Shown here: one piece after another, positions 55,998 through 64,000 of the stretch | How positions within the stretch are numbered: position 1 is the first letter of the stretch | How the letters are laid out: each line of letters opens with the position of its first letter | From: Boesenbergia rotunda | Lineage: Eukaryota > Streptophyta > Magnoliopsida > Zingiberales > Zingiberaceae | Direction of reading: 5' to 3' | NCBI GenBank assembly: GCA_024364735.1 | Contig: JAGFNQ010000872.1 | Span: forward strand, 124,001 to 188,000 | Length of the DNA stretch: 64,000 nucleotides | Made by a program: the position numbers and the translations under genes | Notes under the pieces: model-generated | Told to the model about the DNA's origin: nothing | Seen by the model: only the letters and a program-made list of their open reading frames with translations | Databases searched by the model: none

Positions 55998-58900
55998 TCA
56001 CAAATCCATGTCATCCATCCTTGGAATGCGGCTGGCTGGTCGACCACTTCTCCCATCAGGAAGCTCAACAACTGCTGCTTCAGTTGTTGTCAACAAGATA
56101 GAGACACTGCCATCAAAGTTGCCAGTCAGGTACGTTTCAAGACACTGCTTGATGATCAGTAAGCATGTCAAGTATACAACTGGATTCTTTTTACCTGGCA
56201 GCGTCAACTAATGCAGTTCTGATGACTTTTAGGGGATCAACGATTCCAGCCTCTACCATGTCAATGTATTCACCTGCAGCAGCAAGCAAGACAAACATTT
56301 TACTAGAATTTTTAAGAATAGAACACACAGAAAAGGAACATCAGCTGATAATAAAGGTCACTTGGAATGGACACATTCAGTTTTACAACCTTTTCCAAAC
56401 TTCAATAGGCTATTGGGGTATACTTTCTTGATGGTAATTACTAATTAATGCAGAAGCTTTACAGGTACGTTTGCAACCTCAAAACCATCAACAATGAGTC
56501 TCAGAATGAAAGGATAACGAAATGAATATTTACAAATTCCATTTTGATATCTAGCATTAGAACTAGACAGGCAATCCAGTCTTCCAACCAGTAATACAGA
56601 TAAGGATGACAGCAACACCATATATGCAACAATTTTGGTGTCTGAAAAGCAGAGAAATCAATTTGATATGAGATACCATGAAAATTTGGTGTCTACCTCA
56701 GTGCAGCATTTAACCTAAGAATTTGAACATAGCAAAATATGGATAGAGTAATAGATGTACAAGGTTTCTTTATCACATTTCTAAGTTACAGAACAAAGTA
56801 AATAGATACTTTTTAAAGCAATTTTTCATTAAAAGATGTCTCATATTATCTCCAATGCTTCTAGGTAGTATAAGTATTTTCCTAATAATAGAGCTGAGAG
56901 GTACTGTAACACAAACCTGTAGCAGCATTATATCCTAAATTCAGATTCTCTTGTTCAAGCAATTTGCCAACAATTGATGCACCATCAACACCAGCATTTT
57001 CAGCAATAGTCAAAGTGGGTGCCTACAAAGAACCAAGCCAAGATAGTGAAATATGTCATGGGTTACACTACAGTGAGGCACACAAATCATACGGGTAAGG
57101 ACCTTTAGAGCATTTTTAATGATCTGAACTCCAATTTTCTCATCATCATTGGATGTTTGAATCTTATCAAGCTCCTTTGCAGCATACAAGAGAGCAACCC
57201 CGCCGCCTATGGACACAAATCAGGTAAGACCATCATAAACAAGGGCATGTTTTCCCTCAAGTGCAATTTTACCTGGTAAAACTCCCTCTTCCACTGCTGC
57301 CTTTGCAGCATTTAGAGCATCTTTAACCCTGTCCTTTTTCTCACCAACTTCAGCTTCGCTTGCTCCACCAATCTACAAATTGACGAGCATGAAGAGGTGT
57401 TAAAAAATGGAACAAAACTAGTATAAATTTCATCAAACAGACCTTAAGAATGGCTACTCCTCCAGAGAGCTTTGATAAACGTTCTTGTGCCTTTTCCTTG
57501 TCAAACAAAGCTGTACTTTTCTCGATGGCTGATCTAAGCTGTAGAAATATACAAGAGCAGTCTTCAATATTCAGTCACAATTAACCCTAAGCTACACTCA
57601 TAGGTTGCAAGAGAATATTTTGGTTACATGAAAAAGTTTAGTTAGTGGGCAGAAAAAATCAAGCAACTATTCTAGTGAAACTAATGTAATAAGAAAACTT
57701 AACCTACACCATCCTACTTAGAGATGTGACTGGATAAGGAATCCAATATGACGGCCAGATAAACTTTATCAGTTTTACAATATTAGAAGGAAAAAAAATC
57801 ATTACCGCTGCACATCTTTCTTCAATCAGTTTCTTGTCACCTCCACCATGTAGAATAATAGTATCATCAAGAGAGACAGTTACCTAAAAGAGTTAAAAAA
57901 AACAGTGTTATCTGTAGACACTATCACAATATTTCACGCAAATCATTACAAACCTTTTTAGCTGTACCAAGTTTTTCCAGTTTGACTTTGCTAAGGTTCA
58001 GACCACGATCCTCTGTAATTACCTGCGTGTTTAGGTACTAAAATAAGGCAACGCGCTTTTGTTTTAAACTAGGAATTTATTATAGTGATCATAGTCTAAA
58101 GCATGTCATTTGGAAACCAAGAGAAACATGTAACCTCCCCTCCTGTAAGGATGGCAAGATCCTCCAAATTTGCACGTCTATTTTCACCAAAACCAGGGGC
58201 CTTAATAGCACAAACCTAAAATTTAGGAGGCAAAATAATAAACTTTTAGATTATAATAGAGAAGCTTCAAGTAATAGTAAAATAATTCCAACTTGCAACA
58301 ATGGGTCAAGTAGTGTAGCACAGAATGTATTGCCAACAAAAAAAAGGTGACAAGAGAGAAAGTGTGGTGTGCATGTTTGTTTTGGTTGATTTGAATTATT
58401 ACCTTGAGACCAGCCCGGCGCTTATTCAGCAACAGCATAGCTAGAGCATCATCTACAACATCCTCACTGACAATTAGAAGTGATCTTTTTGTCTAAATAC
58501 ACATAAAAGCAAGCATCTTAGTTTCCTTAGATAAGATTTTTCTGATGCAATCATTTGACAAATTAATAAGGGGAATCATAGTAGTATTACCTTCAAAGCA
58601 ATCTCCAATACTGGTAAAAGAGAATTCATGTCTGATATCTTCTTATCGTGAATAAGAATCAGTGGATTTTCTAGCTCCTGAAAACATTATCTTCATGCAA
58701 AAATTAATAAAGAACAAGTAATGCCACTTCTAATTGACTAATTCACAACCAATTCACTTCCAAAATGATGTTACAGAAATCAAAAGTTGACGGTAATATT
58801 GGCAGTGGAGTACATTTGCTCTGTGAAATGATACCAAACATGTGTCTCAAAAAAAAGTATATTTAAGACTGACAACATAATGTACTATCATATAGATTTC

Positions 58901-61900
58901 TGAATCACATAGGTAGAGCAGTCAATCTGAGAAATCCAATCATATTGTTAAGTTTGCCAAAATTCTTTCTCCATTAAGAGTATCTTATTTGAAGATTCAA
59001 GGGCAAGCACCTCATTTATGCAAATTCTTGAATGGAGCTGTACTGGTCATGTTTTACCACAATAGAACTATATCTTTTAGCAGAAATGAAGAATCTCAGA
59101 GCACTCACACATTTTTGGGTCATTGCATCCGTAATGAAGTATGGTGATATGTAACCCCTTCCAAGTTTCATTCCTTCCACCACCTCCATCTCATTTTCTA
59201 ATGTATTTCCAACCTTGCAGCAAGAAGCACCAGATCTTCTTGAGTATTTTGATTATTTAAACTGTGAAGTATGTTTATGTTTCAATTTAACAGATACTCA
59301 CAGAGACAGTGATGACTCCATCTTTTCCAACTTTTTCCATCGCTCTAGCAATCAATTCACCAATTTCTCGTTCACTATTTGCAGAAATGGTAGCAACCTA
59401 TTACATGTGTTAAGTTAGACTAGCAAAAACAATAGGCATGTGGATGTCAAAAGATAATAGAAAAACATGAAGCATCAAATAGCAGTATGCAATCTAAGCA
59501 GTGAAACTGATGGTACTAGAGAAAACTTTTAACAATGTACTTAATGGGTATTTATCTTTGGTAGTAAATTATAGTCAAACAGTAGACAAACAAAATTCAT
59601 TAGGCGGCCTAAAACAAGATAATTCATTCATTTGGATAAAGAACTATCATTTGTGAGAATGTATAATAATCAATATGACATCAAAGAATCTATCTTGAGA
59701 AAGTTATTCACCTGAGTAATTTCTTCTGAAGTACTAATCATCCAGGCCCGTTTTCTCAAATGAGAAATAACAGCATCAACTGCTATATTAATGCCACGGC
59801 GCAAGTCCATGACATTAACTCCTGATGCCACTGATTTGCAACCTTCAACTAGTATTGCTTGAGTTAGAACAGTCGCACAAGTTGTACCTGTCATCAGTCA
59901 AACTTGGAATTTAATGTAACTGTTTGTGACATTCCCATCTCAGTGCATGCTTTAGAAGCTAAACCAAGAACATTATTCATTATAAAGTACAAATCACTTC
60001 ATAGTTGAATTCAAAGAAATAGCCTCAAAACTTGGACGGATTTAGTCCACAAGCTAATGCATACATTGGAAAACAATGTATCAGATATGACAACAAGTGA
60101 TAACATGTTCACCACATTAAAAGCTCCTGGAAATGAACAAAGTAGTCTAATATATATATGAAGAGAAATGTCAATGAAATCATTGAAGTTTGTCAAAGTT
60201 ACACAGCTAGAATAAACTTTAAAGGTTGTTTTTTCTTGAAAGTTTGTCCCAAATGGTTGAGTCAGATCCTAGTTATATTCTCCATTTTAAGTACAATTTT
60301 GAGTTTACATATATTCCATGAAAAGAGATGCCAAGATTTGTGTATCCACTTAAAAGATAATGTTTCCCATCACTTTGAATCAACTTTAAATGATTACCCA
60401 TGGTTAAATGGGCAATAATGAAAAACTACAAAGTCAAAAGACTTCCTTTAGTACACTGATATCCTGCATAGACAAATAGAGGATTAGCAACAAAAAGAGA
60501 ATAAGCTTAAAATGCAGAATCTTAGAAATAAATATATCCAACATTACCATCTCCTGCGGCAGAGTTAGTGGCCTTAGCAACTTGCTTCACAAGATCTGCA
60601 CCAACATTTTTAAATCTCTCCTTAAATTCAATACTTTTGGCAACGGTTACGCCATCTTTTGTAACTTTCACATCTCCTCGATTTTTCTCAATAATCACAG
60701 TCCGGCCCTGCACAAGACAAGCTGATCTGAATATCACATAATACAGCACTACTTGCATTAGCTTTACAGGATAGTGGAATGATTGTTAGGTGAAGTTATG
60801 TTATATTACAAACTAGAAAGATGTAGCAAACAAGCATCCATACCAATTTGATTTACTATTTAATAATTCATCAGCTATATGTCTTCGACATAACTAATAC
60901 CCAATCGACCTCACAAACCATACATTTTAACACAGTGAAGGAGACATGCAAGCAATCAGAACATAATTAAGAAGGAATTGCTATACTCTTGTTATGAAAC
61001 TGAAAACTATGAATTCTTCGAAAAGAACAAGAACTATATCAACCTCAACAAACTTTCCCTCTATCCTGTAATCCCTAGATTCCACCAAAATCAGTATCTG
61101 TTTGGGGCAATTAATGTTGTTGGAATTTGTCATTGTCAATCCAACTAGCACCGGTTGGACAACGAACTTGTCAACTAGCCGATGAACCAGTCTGATGGAG
61201 TCATCGGTATGACGGCATAGGTCACGAATAGTTTGTCAATGCACCCTTTTGGATGAGCCAATGGACCCATTCAGGTTCGTCAACACACCCTTTTAGGCAT
61301 ACTTGTTCCCGACTTAATGTCATCAGTCGTTAAGTCATTCACGATACTGACACACCCTCTCAACTTAATGATAAAAGTTGAGTCAAGAGCTGAACCATTT
61401 CTATTTAATTCAACATTGTCATGCTCAAATGCTTATGACATCCACCAAGTGTCGCAAGTTCAAGCAGCGAGGCATCCACTCAAGTTCAAGTGACCAAGGT
61501 ACACTCACCCAATGTTGCCTGTTCATTGCGTGTTAGGCACATTCCCTCGGCGCTGCCCCTTCAGTGTGCATGAGGTGTATCCTTCTATGTCACCTGTTCA
61601 ATGCCCGCATAACAAGTTCCTCATCTGTTTGGTGCTGCAACACATCCATGGATATTATCCTCCTTGGTAGTTTGGTTACGAAATATGATAATCGATCTAA
61701 CTTGGCTCAAAATTTGATTCCTAATTAACTACGACCCTCATTCCGGTCTTCATTCATAACCCACAAATTGAGGATTAATGATTCCTAACTTTTTAGCCAA
61801 TTGACCCCTTATTAGTCTTACAAGAATAAACATTCATATATGCTCAAATTAACATTCGTGTATTATATAAGCTCATACTCACATTAATTTCTCATCATCC

Positions 61901-62450
61901 TATAATGATCTACTCATGAAATAGTTGATCCATATCCCTATTTCAATAATTATTTAGAAAGCCAACTTCCAATTATTAGTAATTGCCAAGTCGTAATAAA
62001 TAAAAACTTATATAAGAGAAGCGCAACCGTACACAACGAAATGGGATTATGACACACCTTGGGGCCCATGGTAACCTTAACAGCCTCAGTGAGTTCGTTG
62101 ACTCCTTGTAGCATTGCAGCCCGAGCTCCTGCTCCAAAGTTTATGTCTTTTGCAGCGTAGCTCCGTGCGAAAACAATTCCACCACCATTCCCAATCTTTT
62201 TAAGCATTCCATTTCATGCCAGTATTACAACCACCAAAAGGAATTCAACAACGACGGAAGGAAGAATACGTCAGGTCATAAATGCAACCGGCCGAAACGT
62301 ACCTGTTCCCACGACGAGGATCGCCTGGTCGACGCCCAAGAGTGAAAAAAAAATATCAGGAAAGGTTGCGAAAGCAAGAGATGGAAGAAGGGGAAGTAAG
62401 AGATCGGACCTGAGCGCAGAGGAAGCGACGGCGGCGGCTGCCCGATACAT
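55998..62450 (-). CDS. CPN60: Mitochondrial chaperonin-60-like (HSP60) subunit
   Basis: Group I chaperonin subunit folding proteins in the mitochondrial matrix with CPN10. Eighteen minus-strand exons: 62450-62410, 62324-62303, 62195-62058, 60707-60548, 59887-59712, 59397-59302, 59213-59109, 58677-58591, 58492-58403, 58215-58135, 58022-57954, 57883-57806, 57538-57443, 57372-57273, 57206-57103, 57022-56917, 56273-56195, 56106-55998; 578 aa, all frames joining. The N-terminal presequence MYRAAAAVASSALRR ends before RSYAAKDINFG. Nucleotide-site motifs: VTMGPKGRTVIIEK, SAAGDGTTCATVL and, near the C-terminus, LPGGGVALLY. Apical domain: EVVEGMKLGRGYISPYFI, APGFGENRRANLEDLAILTG. The C-terminus is PRMDDMDL and lacks the GGM repeat of canonical chaperonins. 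Many positions differ from the main plant mitochondrial HSP60, so it is probably the divergent CPN60-like 2 paralogue. Intron 3 (1.35 kb) holds non-coding DNA I could not classify. Confidence 0.94.
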
Positions 62451-62621
62451 GGCGTAAGCGAAGTGAGAAGCAACGCGGCAGCTTCTCGTTCAGTTCGAGG
62501 GTTTGAGGTTATATCAAGTGGAACATGTCCAATGCCTATCTATTGTGGGCCGTCCAGACCATTTAAATGGACTGTAGTGGACTTCAGTCTGAGTCCACTC
62601 CAGTACTCTCATGGAAGTCGG
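62451..62621 (-). promoter_or_regulatory. Promoter region of the CPN60-like gene
   Basis: Short GC-moderate 5' flank of the minus-strand gene before the MITE-like element at 62622. No clear TATA box. Confidence 0.3.
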
Positions 62622-63083
62622 TTAGGGAGGATAATTTTTCCCGCGGATTTGGATACCCGCCGGGAAAATTCGAAACGGGACGGGTTTGGAGAGGTATTAT
62701 CGGATTTGAATTCGGATTTGAAGATTTTTTAAAATCCCCGAAACAGACTGGGAGGGATATGGGGATGTTATCCTCATCCCGAACCCGTCCCGATATCTCT
62801 AATAATAATAAATTAATAATAATTATTAAAATAATTTCAATAATATTAAAGATTTATGAAAATCTAATACAAATCCTAAATTAATAATAATTATTAATTT
62901 ATTATTATTAGAGATATCTTTGTGACGAGGATGGGGATGGGAGTTTAATCCCCGTGGGTTCGGGGACGGGATTCCCCGATTAAGTGGAGGCGGTGATGGG
63001 TACGGGATGGGATGGAGATTTACTTCGGGGATAAGGGTGGGGACGATAAACCCGTTCCTGACCCGCCTCGTTGTCATCCCTAA
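62622..63083. mobile_element. MITE-like palindromic element
   Basis: Outer ends TTAGGGAGGATAATTTTTCCC and CATCCCTAA are inverted. The centre pairs AGATATC/TAATAATAATAAATTAATAA-type arms (62790-62825 with 62880-62918). The flanking GGGGATGGGGATGGG and CCCGAACCCGTCCCG tracts are a familiar plant repeat signature. It sits directly upstream of the CPN60-like gene. Confidence 0.55.
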
Positions 63084-63185
63084 AGTCAATGGAGTGTATT
63101 AAAGGGTGACTAAAAACTAAAAGATTTTTGTTATTATGAAAAAGGATGCTTTAAATGATTTGAAAAATAAATATTTCAATAAAAA
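63084..63185. other. Short AT-rich spacer
   Basis: AT-rich DNA between two MITEs. Nothing recognised. Confidence 0.4.
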
Positions 63186-63500
63186 ATTTGACTGTCAATC
63201 AATGACACATTCGATCACAGATTGGACACCACTGGCGACCTCCGATTGTCGTCCCAAATCAAACTATACCTTGGGGCAACAGTGAATCTGGATGGATCGA
63301 TGGTGAATGATGTAAGATTGCAATTGCGGCGATCTTTGACGGGTTCACCATGCCCCTAGGGTATAGTTTAGTTCGGATGGCCGCTGAGGCTGCCGACGGT
63401 GTCCGATCAACGAACGGACGTTGATGTGCCGTTGATTAGTGGTCAAATTTTTCACTAAGGCATTTACTTTCACTTTGCAGTTTGCGTATCATTACTCTTT
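63186..63500. mobile_element. Foldback MITE copy gamma
   Basis: Left arm AATCAAACTATACCTTGG, right arm GGGTATAGTTTAGTTCGG, core GCAATTGCGGCGATC, and right flank CAAATTTTTCACTAAGGCAT then GCGTATCATTACTC. It is homologous end to end with 29605-29960. Confidence 0.75.
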
Positions 63501-64000
63501 TGTTAAATCAAATTAAATTAGGGTAAATTGTCCTAAAATTCTCAATCACAATTAAAACTTCATCGTAACTATGTCATAAAAAATTTATTCACATCCCTTT
63601 TAACTCCCTTAACAGACACTAATTTACCTAATTCTTTAGATTTTTTATAAGGATAAAAAAGTCTAAAAAGGAGGTATAATTTTTCTTAAATTTAGCATCA
63701 TTTAAAAAAAATTTAATTTATTTTTTATCCCATTAAACACAACTCTTTTTTCACCTGATGAATCGATTGGGAGTTATATCAATTAATTAACTTAGGATGA
63801 ATTGATTAGTCACTCGAAAAAAAAGTTATGCTTAATAGAAAATATATTAAATTCTCTTTAAATGATGCTTATTTTAGGAGAAATTATATTACTTTTTAAA
63901 CTTTTTATACTTATAAAAAAAATGAGAACTTTGGTTCCCTCGAAACAAACCCAACCAATTGATTGTTGATCGATTCCCAATCAAAATAAAAGATGCCCCA
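63501..64000. other. AT-rich window end
   Basis: AT-rich, with scattered GAATCGATTGG and AATTGATT words reminiscent of 41157-41385. No gene or clear element boundary. Confidence 0.4.

Overview
This is a 64 kb piece of a plant nuclear genome. The evidence is spliced genes with GT-AG introns, plastid- and mitochondrion-targeted proteins, a plant CCT-motif gene and an AFL-type B3 gene, plant LTR elements, SINEs and MITEs, and an endogenous plant pararetrovirus. Very GC-rich first exons beside AT-rich introns and intergenic DNA suggest a monocot. That placement is inference, and no species is claimed.

Layout. 0-2.7 kb: an LTR tail, then a CCT-motif gene (635-1491 +) and TE-like DNA. 2.7-12 kb: a duplicated promoter/first-exon segment. 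Its upstream copy is split by an endogenous pararetrovirus (about 3990-7013) lying inside a TA microsatellite. Its downstream copy carries a Tourist-like MITE (10710-11374) and supplies the 5' exon of a PDCD2-like MYND gene (CDS 13191-15559 +). That gene is convergent with a small plastid membrane-protein gene (15959-17538 -). 18-26.5 kb: nested transposons, with a 4,700-bp Pong-like PIF/Harbinger element (18743-23442) and a GA/GC-rich palindrome inside a probable gypsy-type solo LTR (18543-26033), itself inside an older LTR. 27-30 kb: foldback MITEs and a head-to-tail trimer of tRNA-derived SINEs.

30.9-39.3 kb is gene-rich: an intronless domesticated Harbinger-transposase (ALP1-like) gene (30877-32451 +) and a 12-exon COG8 gene (34137-39255 -). 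39.5-45.4 kb is mostly repeats: a MULE-type MITE, copia-like LTR remnants, a solo LTR, SINEs and a Tourist-like MITE. A FUS3-like B3 gene with an apparent C-terminal frameshift is at 45991-47264 (-). A second, oppositely oriented solo LTR of the same family (50618-51485) and an internally deleted U2 snRNA gene (52841-52966) follow. A CGLD27-like plastid gene (53484-55692 +) is convergent with an 18-exon mitochondrial chaperonin-60 gene (55998-62450 -).

The host genes are unrelated housekeeping or regulatory genes with no operon-like logic: light/flowering-type transcription factor, ribosome-assembly chaperone family, two chloroplast proteins, Golgi tethering, seed-maturation transcription factor, mitochondrial folding. 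The notable biology is in the mobile DNA and its products: a decayed Harbinger transposon and an expressed-looking domesticated relative in one window, a virus integrated into a microsatellite with an empty-site paralogue 3.6 kb away, and several insertions whose target-site duplications can be read directly. Splice sites were placed by eye from GT-AG signals, reading-frame continuity and family conservation. The exon coordinates are models, not transcript evidence.
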